DNA of 64,000 nt, from the NCBI RefSeq assembly GCF_014280435.1, contig NZ_CP060388.1:2046001-2110000 (forward strand), given 5' to 3'. This document shows positions 27,006 to 35,186 of this stretch, one piece after another. Positions within the stretch are counted from its first letter, which is position 1. Every line of letters begins with the position of its first letter. A program made the translations under genes and the position numbers. Origin of the DNA: Sphingobium sp. KCTC 72723 (GTDB lineage Bacteria; Pseudomonadota; Alphaproteobacteria; Sphingomonadales; Sphingomonadaceae). Under the pieces are notes generated by a model that was not told the DNA's origin, searched no databases, and was given only the letters and a program-made list of their open reading frames with translations.

Positions 27006-27182
27006 TCAGCGCTTCGTCCGTTCCGGCCGCAGCATCCACGACAGGATCGCGGCCATGACCGACCACTCGCCGCGATCGGGCCGGTGCAGCAGCCCGCAAT
27101 GATGGGGCTGCGCGCGGCGGACGGGGGCGGTCGGCGCGGATTGCTTGGCACCCCGCGATGGCAGCGGATGGTCAAGCAGCAT
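27006..27182 (-). CDS. Possible 58-residue protein coupled to the glycosyltransferase
   Basis: A short frame whose ATG lies inside the end of the glycosyltransferase gene: ATGCTGCTTGA contains both the new start and the old TGA stop, an arrangement typical of translational coupling. Third codon positions are almost all G or C, as in real genes here. The product is basic (HHCGLLHRPDRGEWSVM, ending in LRPERTKR), with no motif I recognise. A different frame over the same stretch is also open, so this is tentative. Confidence 0.35.
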   Translation of the reverse strand: MLLDHPLPSRGAKQSAPTAPVRRAQPHHCGLLHRPDRGEWSVMAAILSWMLRPERTKR

Positions 27183-28365
27183 GACGGCGGCCATCGACAA
27201 TCTGTTCATAGGCGTGGAACAGCCGGGCAAAATGATCGTCCATGGTGATAACGGTCGGGGCAAGGGCAGTGGCATGGGCGCGGTGCCGTGCCGGTCCGGT
27301 GGCGATGAAATGCGCGATCGTTTCCGCCAGACTGTCTGCCTGCGTCGCGCGATAGAGGAAGCCGCTGCCCGGCTGGAGCTGATCCGACGCCCCACCTTCG
27401 TCAGGGACGATCACCGGCAGGCCGCTGGCCCGTGCTTCGGACACCGCCATGCAAAAGGTTTCCGCTTCCCCGCCATGGACCAGTGCATCGGCGCTGGCCA
27501 GCAGTTCGGCCAGTCTGGCCCGGTCGGATGTGGGCGCGAGCAGCTGGATATGGGGATTGTTCGCCGCAGCCCGACGCACGCGGGCGCGATCGCGCCCGTC
27601 GCCCACCAGCACAAGGCCCAGCGGGTTGCGATAGCCTGCCGATGTTGCCGCCTCTATCACCATGGGCCAGCGTTTTTCGGGGGCATGACGGCCCACGCCC
27701 AGCAGCAGGGTGGCGTCCGGTCCCAGGCCACAGCGGGCGAGCAGGCGCGCCCGCAGATCCTCATTGCGGCGCGCAGGCGTGAAATGGCCCGGCTCTACGC
27801 CCATCGGCAATGTCACGACATTGGCCAGACGCCCCGCCGTCAGCCGCTCGCTCAAACTGTCGCAGGCGCTGACGATCATGTCGAAACTGTCGTCCATCCG
27901 CCGCAAATGCCGCCAGTACCAGTCGAACCCCCGGTCGATCGCCTGTCGGCTGAGCATCGACCCGAACCAGCGATAGGCATAGGCCGACAGCGGATCGGCG
28001 TGCATGATGAGCGCGCGCGGCGCAGCGCCGGGCCAGCGAGCGACCATCGCCGCGCTGGTCCAGGGGGAGGACGCTTCCACCATGTCGGGTTGCAGCCGGT
28101 CGAGCATGGTGTGGAGCGAGGCTTCGTCATCGAAATAGCAATAGCGGCGATCGAACGGGAAGCGGCGCGCGGGCATCATGACAATGCGCCCGCCCCCTGC
28201 CGATCCCCCCGTCACCTGCGCTTCCATCACCTGCGCATTGTCCGATGGCGCGACGATGATGATTTCATGCCCCGCCGCTGCCCCGGCCTGCAGTTTGCGC
28301 TCCACATAGGTTTTCACGCCACCGCCGCGCGGCGCGTAAAAGGCGCAGACATCCACGATCCGCAT
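27172..28365 (-). CDS. GT4-type glycosyltransferase (distal gene of glycan operon)
   Basis: A 397-residue retaining GT-B fold glycosyltransferase. The N-terminal glycine loop (FYAPRGGGVKTYVE, 9-22) binds acceptor or phosphate, and the C-terminal half has the sugar-nucleotide region LLGVGRHAPEKRW and the E-x7-E-type motif GEAETFCMAVSEARASG. Donor and acceptor cannot be predicted. It should act on the cytosolic face of the inner membrane. It follows the DUF2141 gene by 3 bp in a five- or six-gene operon of envelope character. Confidence 0.85.
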   Translation of the reverse strand: MRIVDVCAFYAPRGGGVKTYVERKLQAGAAAGHEIIIVAPSDNAQVMEAQVTGGSAGGGRIVMMPARRFPFDRRYCYFDDEASLHTMLDRLQPDMVEASSPWTSAAMVARWPGAAPRALIMHADPLSAYAYRWFGSMLSRQAIDRGFDWYWRHLRRMDDSFDMIVSACDSLSERLTAGRLANVVTLPMGVEPGHFTPARRNEDLRARLLARCGLGPDATLLLGVGRHAPEKRWPMVIEAATSAGYRNPLGLVLVGDGRDRARVRRAAANNPHIQLLAPTSDRARLAELLASADALVHGGEAETFCMAVSEARASGLPVIVPDEGGASDQLQPGSGFLYRATQADSLAETIAHFIATGPARHRAHATALAPTVITMDDHFARLFHAYEQIVDGRRHAA

Positions 28366-28368
28366 GGC

Positions 28369-28872
28369 TCATTTCCCCCCTGGGCCAAAGGACAACAGCC
28401 CCCGGCGATAATTGACGATGATGCCGATGCGCGTTGGCCCAGCCCCCACGGCGGCGCTGGCCGCAGCGGCACGCGGCTTGGCCAGTCCCAGACGGGGGTT
28501 GGCCGCAAATCCGACGCCGTCGATCGACAAAGCGAAGCGCCGGTTGGCGTCGCGGTCGTGCAGCAGACTGAGCGCATAGGTGCCAGGCGCGGGCGCACGG
28601 ATGCACAGATGGACCGGCCCGGATTCAGGCACCGGCACATCCACCCGCGCAAAGGGCTTGCCCGCCGCGATCAGTTGATTGTCGTCGGCCAGGAAATCGG
28701 CGTCGTTGGCGGGATAGAGTTCCAGCTTGAGCCGGCCCGCCCGGTCCTTCAGGCCCGTGACATCGACCAGATAGGCTGGCCCCCGCTCATCCGCGCGGCA
28801 TTGCCCCTCTGCCTTGCCAAGGTCGGGCGTGGAAGCGATCGTCGCGGTCGCCAGCAGCAGCGCGCCGATCAT
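28369..28872 (-). CDS. DUF2141 exported protein
   Basis: A 167-residue protein with a short signal peptide (MIGALLLATATIAS) and a DUF2141-like beta-sandwich body: LKLELYPAND, VPVPESGPVHLCIRAPAPGTYALSLLHD-type strands, then FAANPRLGLAKPR. Two cysteines in the mature part could pair. The family is periplasmic and uncharacterised. The ATG overlaps the end of the flippase-like gene (ATGA), so it is coupled to it; a longer frame upstream runs antisense-free through that gene and was discarded. Its place between a membrane flippase-like protein and a glycosyltransferase suggests a role in handling an exported glycan or lipid. Confidence 0.75.
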   Translation of the reverse strand: MIGALLLATATIASTPDLGKAEGQCRADERGPAYLVDVTGLKDRAGRLKLELYPANDADFLADDNQLIAAGKPFARVDVPVPESGPVHLCIRAPAPGTYALSLLHDRDANRRFALSIDGVGFAANPRLGLAKPRAAAASAAVGAGPTRIGIIVNYRRGLLSFGPGGK

Positions 28873-29813
28873 CGCGTCCGTCCTTCGCGCAGCAGTTCGG
28901 CCGTACCCAGCACCATGCCCAGCAGCAGATGCGCCAGCAGGATGAGCGAAGCCATCAGCGCCATGGCCGACACGATTTCGCTGTCCCGCCCAATCAGGAA
29001 GGCCGCCATCCCGGCAAAAACGACATCCTTGTTGGGCAGGAAGGGCAGGCGCGAAATCAACTGGCGCAACGTGCCGAGCAGCAGCCACCAGCTGAGCGCG
29101 ACATCAGGCAACAGCATGTGCCACATTAGCGCGGCAAGGCAGGTCGTGGCGACGATGCGGGCGAGGTGGATGGCCGCGACGATCCATAATTCGCGGCGGG
29201 GCAAGGTGAACAGCCGTCGCCGCAGCAGCATCGCAGCCAGCGACGTCGCCAGCACGAACAGCAGCGATCCGCCCACTTCCCAACTGTTCAGCCCGACATC
29301 GACGCCGCCCAGCAGCGGCAGGGCCAGCCCCAGCATGAGCAGCGTCACCCCGTTGCCGACCAGCGCGGACATGATCGTCACATCCTTGATCGCGCCGAAG
29401 GGGGCAGTCGTGATCTTTGCATGGCGGCGCGCCCAGGCGTAGAAATAGACTTCGCCCAGATAGCCCAGCAGGATTTCATTGCTGACCAGCTTGCGCAGCA
29501 GCGCGACGAAGCCGTCGGCAGGGATAGTCCACAGACGGCGAAAAATCACCCATTCGGATAGGGGACCAGCCAGATAATAGAAGGCCAATGCGACCCAGAA
29601 ACCCGGCGCTTGCGGCACCAGCGCGATCAGGCTGGCGAGATCGGTGTCACGAAACTGGACGAGCGCGACGATCAGGATCAGCGCGGACAGCAATGGCCCG
29701 GCCCAGCGGACCCAGTTGCGCCCCTGCGCGATCAGCGGCTGGGGGTCGAGCGCGCCAGCGTCGATCGACGTGGCTGGCTGAGATAGGCACAGGGTCGAGG
29801 AGGGTCCGGTCAT
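28869..29813 (-). CDS. Flippase-like membrane protein, LPG-synthase TM family
   Basis: A 314-residue integral membrane protein with about eight hydrophobic helices (first at about 32-50), related to the lysylphosphatidylglycerol synthase transmembrane (UPF0104/flippase-like) family. The family includes lipid or glycolipid flippase parts that lack the aminoacyl-transferase domain, as here. Conserved-looking polar residues lie in LSEWVIFRRLW and GEVYFYAWARRHAKI. The start ATG overlaps the upstream glycosyltransferase stop (ATGA), and its own end overlaps the DUF2141 gene. In context it could move a glycolipid across the inner membrane. Confidence 0.8.
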   Translation of the reverse strand: MTGPSSTLCLSQPATSIDAGALDPQPLIAQGRNWVRWAGPLLSALILIVALVQFRDTDLASLIALVPQAPGFWVALAFYYLAGPLSEWVIFRRLWTIPADGFVALLRKLVSNEILLGYLGEVYFYAWARRHAKITTAPFGAIKDVTIMSALVGNGVTLLMLGLALPLLGGVDVGLNSWEVGGSLLFVLATSLAAMLLRRRLFTLPRRELWIVAAIHLARIVATTCLAALMWHMLLPDVALSWWLLLGTLRQLISRLPFLPNKDVVFAGMAAFLIGRDSEIVSAMALMASLILLAHLLLGMVLGTAELLREGRTR

Positions 29814-30955
29814 GTCAGGCTCGGCGTTGTGGAGGGGAAGGGTAATGGGGTGCGCCGGGTCGCGGCGAAGGCCCGCAGATAGGCGGGCGCGGCGCGTTCC
29901 AGCGTGAAGCGGCGCGCCTGTTCCAGACTGGCGTCGGCGTCTTGCGAGAGCGTATCGGCCTGCGATATGGCGACAGCGAGATGGACAGTGTTGCGCGATG
30001 TAACCAGTTGACCCAAAACGCCATTTTGAAGCAATTCGGGCATGGCTGCGCTGCATTGCGTGGCGATGACGGGCAGGCCCACGGCCAGCGCTTCCAGCAG
30101 GACGGCGGGGACGCCTTCATAGTCGGAGGCGAGCAGGAAAACGTCCGCATCGCCGATACAGGTGGCGGGATCGGCAACATAGCCCATCAGGGTGACGCGG
30201 GCGTCGATGCCAAGTCGTTGCGATAACGTAATGATATGGCTTCGCGCCGGGCCTTCGCCATAAATGTGCAAGCGGTCGTCGGCGCGGCTGCCCTGCGCGA
30301 AGGCATGGAGCATCAGCGTATAGTTTTTTTGGGCCACGAGGCGACCGATCGCGACGAACAGCCTGCCCTTCCCATCGCCAGCGCGCCGCGCGGCACGCAG
30401 GCGGGCGATCTGGTCGAGCGAGAGCGCGGGATCGGGAATGATGCTGACTGCGCCGGATGCCGGACGGATCAGCCGGACGATTTCCTGCTCCAGCCCCGGT
30501 GCCATCGCCACGAAATGGTCGATGCAGCGCCCCTGCACCCGCAGCCATGCCCGGTAGGCGATGCGCGCGGGCCACGCCATTTCGCGCCGTTCCAGATCGT
30601 TGCTGATCTTTGCCACGATCGGCGGGCAGGCGCGGCCGAGCAGCAGTTTCATCGCGACAGCGACCACGGCATAGCAGTTGCCCGCGCAAAACAGGGCGTC
30701 GGGGCGCAACCGCCGAATGGTGAAGGGCAATGTGGCAATCATCCACAGGGTTTCGCAACGCGCCGTGGAGATGGGCAGCGGGCGCGGAACATGGCCATCC
30801 AGCTTCAGGTCCGGTTCTTGCCGCATCGCGCCGTCAGTGCGGCCCAGGAACAGCGGCGCGTCCACGCCCGCCGCGCGCCAGTGGCGCACCAGCCGCAACG
30901 CGACGCGCTCCACCCCGCCCGGCTCGAAACTGTGCAGGAAGGTCAGGATGCGCAT
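29810..30955 (-). CDS. GT4-type glycosyltransferase
   Basis: A 381-residue GT-B glycosyltransferase. The N-terminus has FLHSFEPGGVERVALRLV (glycine loop at 12-15). The C-terminal donor domain includes AIGRLVAQKNYTLMLHAF, IYGEGPARS, and the E-x7-E motif in DYEGVPAVLLEALAVGLPVIA. It is a retaining-type enzyme of unknown specificity. It begins 4 bp after the deacetylase stop and ends overlapping the flippase-like gene, so the whole run is one transcript. It resembles enzymes that extend lipid-linked or capsule glycans. Confidence 0.85.
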   Translation of the reverse strand: MRILTFLHSFEPGGVERVALRLVRHWRAAGVDAPLFLGRTDGAMRQEPDLKLDGHVPRPLPISTARCETLWMIATLPFTIRRLRPDALFCAGNCYAVVAVAMKLLLGRACPPIVAKISNDLERREMAWPARIAYRAWLRVQGRCIDHFVAMAPGLEQEIVRLIRPASGAVSIIPDPALSLDQIARLRAARRAGDGKGRLFVAIGRLVAQKNYTLMLHAFAQGSRADDRLHIYGEGPARSHIITLSQRLGIDARVTLMGYVADPATCIGDADVFLLASDYEGVPAVLLEALAVGLPVIATQCSAAMPELLQNGVLGQLVTSRNTVHLAVAISQADTLSQDADASLEQARRFTLERAAPAYLRAFAATRRTPLPFPSTTPSLT

Positions 30956-30959
30956 TGGG

Positions 30960-31697
30960 TCAGGCCGCCAGCAGATCGGCGTAGCGCGCTGGCATATGGG
31001 TGCGCGTCATGCGCGCCAGCGTGCGGTCTATACTGGCCCGCAAAGCAGGCACGTGGGCGTCGCCGGGATGGACCGCCACCCGCGCGACGGGCGCAAAGCC
31101 AAGCAGCGGCGGCAGGACACGGGCGGCGAACAAGGACGCGGCGATCCGCACACGGCTGCGGCTGGCCCAGGTGATGACCGGGCCGCGCGCCACGATCCGC
31201 CCCGATGGCGGGTGCCACACCGTCATATGATCTTCCGCCAGGGCAAAGCCCGCCTGCGCCAGAGCGGCGCGCGCAGGCACGCCATAGAGCCAGGCCGGGG
31301 CAATGAAGCCCGCCACGTCCCGGCCGGTAATCTGTGCGATGAGTGTGCGGGCGTTGGCCATGCGCTGGGCCGCGCGCGGGCCGTCCAGCCCCAGAAATTC
31401 GCCCTCCCCCGCAGTCATGTGGCGGGCGCGCAGCCGGGCGCTCATGCCGTCATGCACGCTGTCGTCGCGGTGGAACCAGCCATGGGCGAACATGCTTACG
31501 CCCTGATCGGCCCAGTTGCGCAGGCGTGTGGCGAAGGGCGAGCCGGGGATCAGGAGATGTTGGCCCATATGATCGGGCACGACCAGCATCGCCAGCGCAC
31601 GCAACGGGACATGGCGGGCCAGCTGCTCCAGCAACAGGTCAACTTCCCGTTCGAAGCGGGGACCAACATCATGGATGGAGACAAGAAGTCTTTTCAC
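30960..31697 (-). CDS. Polysaccharide deacetylase-like protein (DUF2334)
   Basis: A 245-residue protein of the NodB-related DUF2334 group. The metal site is recognisable: Asp 10 in SIHDVGPRFE and the pair His 72 and His 76 in MFAHGWFHRDD. These enzymes remove N-acetyl groups from glycans or act on related substrates. There is no signal peptide, so a cytosolic glycolipid or precursor is the likely substrate. It is the first gene of the minus-strand operon, preceded by a 282-bp AT-rich divergent gap. Confidence 0.82.
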   Translation of the reverse strand: MKRLLVSIHDVGPRFEREVDLLLEQLARHVPLRALAMLVVPDHMGQHLLIPGSPFATRLRNWADQGVSMFAHGWFHRDDSVHDGMSARLRARHMTAGEGEFLGLDGPRAAQRMANARTLIAQITGRDVAGFIAPAWLYGVPARAALAQAGFALAEDHMTVWHPPSGRIVARGPVITWASRSRVRIAASLFAARVLPPLLGFAPVARVAVHPGDAHVPALRASIDRTLARMTRTHMPARYADLLAA

Positions 31698-31979
31698 GGC
31701 GCGCCCTGCACATCAAAACGAGTGTCGTTGCGCTCGTTCATATCGTCGCCAGCGATGACTTAATTGTTACAAACATTTCGCCATGGTAATTTTACGCTAC
31801 CAATTCAGGTTACTTATATTCGTAATATATTATCCAATCTAGTATCGTAACGATATATTATGAAAATATAGTGTCATTTCTGTGAATAGATTGCAACCAA
31901 TATTTCACTGGACTGACACCGCAATGTCGTCACCCCGACTCATCCCTGCGCTAGACGCCGGCCTTGGGGGGACGTCATC
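31698..31979. promoter_or_regulatory. AT-rich divergent intergenic region
   Basis: This gap between the glycan operon and the EEP gene has a core (about 31795-31910) far more AT-rich than anything else in the window. It contains a perfect inverted repeat TATCGT-A-ACGATA at 31843-31855. It should hold promoters for both directions. No open reading frame or RNA gene is recognisable in it. Confidence 0.6.
31902..31941 (+). promoter_or_regulatory. Pho-box-like repeat array upstream of EEP gene
   Basis: Four 7-mers spaced exactly 11 bp apart: ATTTCAC, CTGACAC, ATGTCGT and CCGACTC. PhoB sites are CTGTCAT-type 7-mers with 4-bp spacers, hence 11-bp period. Matches are 5, 5, 5 and 4 of 7 allowing C or T last. 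It ends about 40 bp before the start codon. By-eye pattern, not a scored match. Confidence 0.35.
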
Positions 31980-33062
31980 ATGATCAAAGCTTTTCGAGCC
32001 TTGCTGTTCACGGGCATGGCGATGCTGGCGACATCGGGCGCGACCAGCGAGGATCAGGGATTCCACCCGATCGCGCGGTCCGGTGTCGTCATGCCCGACA
32101 TGGCTGGCGGGGCGCTGTCGGTGATGACCTATAATATCAGGGGGCTGCCCTGGCCGGTGGCGACGGGGCGCAGCGCGGCGCTGGACCGGATCGCCGGGCG
32201 ATTGGTCGCGCTGCGGCGCGCCGGGCAGCAACCGCACGTCATCCTGCTACAGGAAGCCTTTTCCAGCGAAGCGCAGGCGCTGGCCGCCCGATCGGGCTAC
32301 CGCCATGTCGCCTTTGGCCCGGACGCCGCGCTGCGCAGCCAAGCCAGCCCGGATGCCGCCGATGCCGCCTATTTGCGCGACGCGCGCTGGGACCGGGGCG
32401 AAGCAATGGGCAAATCACTGGGCAGCGGCCTCATCATCCTGTCCGACTATCCGATAGAAGCGACCGAGCGGCTGGCCTTTCCCGATTTCGCCTGCGCCGG
32501 GTTCGATTGCCTGGCCAACAAGGGCGTGATGATCGCGCATCTGGCCGTGCCGGGCGCGGGCCGGGTCGCCATCGTCAACACCCATCTGAACGCGCGCAAG
32601 GCAGCGGGCGTCGCCATCGCCCGGACGCAATTGGCCTATCGGCGGCAAGTGGCGCTGATGACGCGCTTCATTGCGGCCCATGTGCCGCAGGGCGAGAGGC
32701 TGGTGCTGGGCGGCGACATGAACATCGGCGGCGACCCGCAACGCCGCGCCGCCTTTTTCGGCGAATTTGCCAGCGCCCGCCTGCCCTTCGTCGCGGTGAC
32801 GCGGGGTGGCGCGCAGCAGGCGGCAGAGCGCGACGATGTGGCGGAGAACGACCTGTTGCACAGCATCGGCAAGGGCAAGGACTGGCTGTTCGCGCGCGGC
32901 GCGGCAGGCGCAGGCGCAATGGTGCTGGGCGCGCACACGCCCTTCGGCAGCGAGGCGCAGGGCGAACCGCTGTCCGACCATGTCGGCTATGTCGTCCATT
33001 ATGCCATGGCAGAGGGCGGCGCCGACGCGCCGGTGCGGATTGCCATGGCGGAGTCGCGCTGA
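31980..33062 (+). CDS. Exported endonuclease/exonuclease/phosphatase-family phosphodiesterase
   Basis: A 360-residue EEP-superfamily (DNase I-like/neutral sphingomyelinase-like) hydrolase with an N-terminal signal peptide. The metal and catalytic residues are in place: Asn in SVMTYNIRGL, Glu in ILLQEAF, His in IVNTHLNAR, Asp and Asn in LGGDMNIGG, and the terminal SDH (LSDHVGY). The family cleaves phosphodiesters in lipids or nucleic acids; substrate is unknown, though a sphingophospholipase-like role would be notable in a sphingolipid-making group. A G-rich element precedes the ATG. The next gene starts in the overlapping TGATG. Confidence 0.85.
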   Translation: MIKAFRALLFTGMAMLATSGATSEDQGFHPIARSGVVMPDMAGGALSVMTYNIRGLPWPVATGRSAALDRIAGRLVALRRAGQQPHVILLQEAFSSEAQALAARSGYRHVAFGPDAALRSQASPDAADAAYLRDARWDRGEAMGKSLGSGLIILSDYPIEATERLAFPDFACAGFDCLANKGVMIAHLAVPGAGRVAIVNTHLNARKAAGVAIARTQLAYRRQVALMTRFIAAHVPQGERLVLGGDMNIGGDPQRRAAFFGEFASARLPFVAVTRGGAQQAAERDDVAENDLLHSIGKGKDWLFARGAAGAGAMVLGAHTPFGSEAQGEPLSDHVGYVVHYAMAEGGADAPVRIAMAESR

Positions 33063-34210
33063 TGCGCGTGGTTCCTCTGGCGCTGGCGCTGCTCATGGTT
33101 CCCGGTGTCGCACTGGCGCAGGATCAGATGCTGGGCGAAGGCATTCGCTTCACGCTGAAGCCGCGCACGGTGACGCTGGTGCTGCGCACGGGCGCAGCAG
33201 TCGAACGGGCGCGGTTGACGCGCCTCAGCCCGGTGGCGGCGGACGATCGCGGCCATGTCATGGACGTGCTTGTCCAGCGGCAACGGTTCAGCCTGTCGCG
33301 TGAGGGGCGCGCGGCGATCGACCCGCTGACGGTATCGGGATTTCATCCGCGTAGTCGCCTGTTGCTGCTGTCGGTGGAGGACCGGGTGCCGCTGGACCAT
33401 GGCATCACCGTCATGGCGGGGTTTCAGGGCGTGAAGATCAGCAATCGCAGCGCCAATGTCACGGCGATCGGCAGCAATGACCGGCTGCGCACGCGCGACG
33501 GGTTTCTGCCGCGCATAGGCGTTGCAGTGGATGTTGCGCCGGGCGTCGATCTGGGGCTGGCCTATCGGCAGACACTGCGCGGCTTTGGCGAGACGGGCGT
33601 GTCGGGTCCGTTGGGTATGACGCGCGAGGATTTCCGCGCGATGGTGCAAACGCTGCGTCCCGAACGGCATGGTCGTCTGGCGGCCCATATCGGCTGGACG
33701 CCCGCGCCCGGCCTGTCGCTGACGATCGGCGCGCATGACGGGCGAATCGCGGACCGGCTTTCGTTTGTGGAAGGTGGCTATATGCCGCGCAATGGCGGGT
33801 CGGCGCAGCTGCGTGGGGGGAGCGTTGCCGTGCGGCATCATCTGTCCCGGCGCTGGCACTGGTCGATGCGCTATACTTCTACCCGCCTGCATCAGGATGA
33901 TGGCATCAGCGCCCACGAAAATGCGGTGTCGGTCGAGGCGGGATGGCGCGCGGGACGGTGGAACGCAATGCTGCGCGGGACGAAGGGCAGCACGCCGATG
34001 CTGGCCGGCGACATTGGCCGGTGGAACCCGCGCGTGCGGGTGGAGGGGGAGATGCGCTATCGCCTGCCCGGTGCGGTGGATGTTTCGCTGCGGCTGACCG
34101 ATCCTGATCGGCTGGCCAGCAGTGCCTTCCTGCGCGACGATCCGGCCGGGCCGGTGCGCGCGGGCGATCAGGCGCGGGGGTTGATGTTGGGCGTGGCGAT
34201 GCCGCTTTAG
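33062..34210 (+). CDS. Predicted outer-membrane beta-barrel protein, TonB-receptor-like without plug
   Basis: A 382-residue exported protein (signal peptide MRVVPLALALLMVPGVALAQ) made of alternating amphipathic strands resembling the barrel part of TonB-dependent receptors (LGLAYRQTLRG, SMRYTSTRLH, RVEGEMRYRLP). There is no plug domain or TonB box, and the last residue is Leu, not Phe. I do not recognise a named family. The start is the ATG in TGATG with the EEP stop; the same frame remains open far upstream through the EEP gene but that part is not coding. It is coupled to the EEP gene and so probably shares its process. Confidence 0.65.
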   Translation: MRVVPLALALLMVPGVALAQDQMLGEGIRFTLKPRTVTLVLRTGAAVERARLTRLSPVAADDRGHVMDVLVQRQRFSLSREGRAAIDPLTVSGFHPRSRLLLLSVEDRVPLDHGITVMAGFQGVKISNRSANVTAIGSNDRLRTRDGFLPRIGVAVDVAPGVDLGLAYRQTLRGFGETGVSGPLGMTREDFRAMVQTLRPERHGRLAAHIGWTPAPGLSLTIGAHDGRIADRLSFVEGGYMPRNGGSAQLRGGSVAVRHHLSRRWHWSMRYTSTRLHQDDGISAHENAVSVEAGWRAGRWNAMLRGTKGSTPMLAGDIGRWNPRVRVEGEMRYRLPGAVDVSLRLTDPDRLASSAFLRDDPAGPVRAGDQARGLMLGVAMPL

Positions 34211-34254
34211 CGCGCCATGCGTTTGTCATCATCGGCCAGTAACGGTCGGGTGCT

Positions 34255-35055
34255 ATGAGCAACACCATCCGCCTGATATGCGCCCTGACACTGGCGATCA
34301 GCGCCGCGCCTGCATGGGCCAGTGAGCCGCTGCGCATCCCCGCGCCCGAAGCACGGCAGGGCGCGGCATCCGACGGCACCCATGCCTACGCGATCGACAA
34401 TGACCGGATTGGCAAATATCGCATCGCCACGGGGCAGCGAGTCGCGGGCTGGCAAGGCGAGCGGCGGCTGTTCCCGCATATGAACAGTTGCACGGTCGCA
34501 GGGCATGAACTGGTGTGTGCCGCGTCCAACTATCCCGCCGTGCCGCAAACCAGCGCGGTCGAATTTTTCGACACGCGCACGTTGCGCCATCTGCGCACCG
34601 TCAGCCTGGGGATCGGCCCCGGATCGCTGACTGTGCTGGACCGGCATGGCGGCAAATGGTGGGCGGTGTTCGCGCAATATGCGGGCAAGGGCGGCGAGCC
34701 GGGGCGCGACCATCGCTACACGCAACTGGTGCGGATGGACGACGCTTTCCGGCAGGAAGCGGCATGGACCTTTCCGCCCGCTATCCTTGATCGCTTCGCC
34801 CCGTTCAGCTGTTCGGGTGCAAGCTGGAGCGGCGACGGGCGGCTCTATGTGACCGGGCATGACCGGCCCGAACTCTATGAAGTACGTATCCCGCAGGCCG
34901 GATCGCAACTGGAACTGGTGCGCACGATCCCCATACCGACGCCGGGGCAGGCGATCGACTGGGATCCGCGCGTGGCGGGGCGGCTCTGGTCCATCGACCG
35001 GGCGGCCACGACCATGGTGGCAAGCGACTTGGCGAGCGATATCGCGGACAAGTGA
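34255..35055 (+). CDS. Secreted beta-propeller-like protein, unknown function
   Basis: A 266-residue exported protein with signal peptide (MSNTIRLICALTLAISAAPAWA). The repeats of the form THAYAIDNDRIGKYRIATGQRVAGW, SAVEFFDTRTLRHLRTVSLG and LYVTGHDRPELYEVRIP look like strands of a small beta-propeller, as in SMP-30- or quinoprotein-like folds. Two cysteines (SCTVAGHELVCAAS) could form a disulfide. No catalytic motif is recognised. It lies 44 bp after the barrel gene and 131 bp before the receptor, in the same direction. Confidence 0.65.
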   Translation: MSNTIRLICALTLAISAAPAWASEPLRIPAPEARQGAASDGTHAYAIDNDRIGKYRIATGQRVAGWQGERRLFPHMNSCTVAGHELVCAASNYPAVPQTSAVEFFDTRTLRHLRTVSLGIGPGSLTVLDRHGGKWWAVFAQYAGKGGEPGRDHRYTQLVRMDDAFRQEAAWTFPPAILDRFAPFSCSGASWSGDGRLYVTGHDRPELYEVRIPQAGSQLELVRTIPIPTPGQAIDWDPRVAGRLWSIDRAATTMVASDLASDIADK

Positions 35056-35069
35056 CGCCAGCGGGGCGA

Positions 35070-35109
35070 TTGTTTCACCCCTGTCACATCATCGACTTGG
35101 CTCCGTCAC
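35070..35109 (+). promoter_or_regulatory. Pho-box-like repeats upstream of the TonB receptor
   Basis: Units TTGTTTC, CTGTCAC, TCGACTT and CCGTCAC fall at an 11-bp period, with CTGTCAC matching the PhoB half-site best. CTGTCCC follows directly. It is about 80-115 bp upstream of the receptor start. Matches of the first and third units are poor (3 of 7), so support is weak. Confidence 0.3.
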
Positions 35110-35186
35110 CTGTCCCACATCGCAGTGCAACATCGCGCGTCTAGGTCGCCCCCATTCACCAGTCCAAAAGGGGGACTTTTATCACC

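Noticed and set aside
26951..27171. Expected ihfA or tRNA gene next to the MerR regulator
   Set aside because: Read on both strands: no IHF alpha sequence and no cloverleaf; only the tentative 58-residue frame is there.
32507..33061. Upstream extension of the barrel protein frame into the EEP gene
   Set aside because: The sequence there is out-of-frame EEP coding; the real start is the ATG in TGATG followed by a signal peptide.
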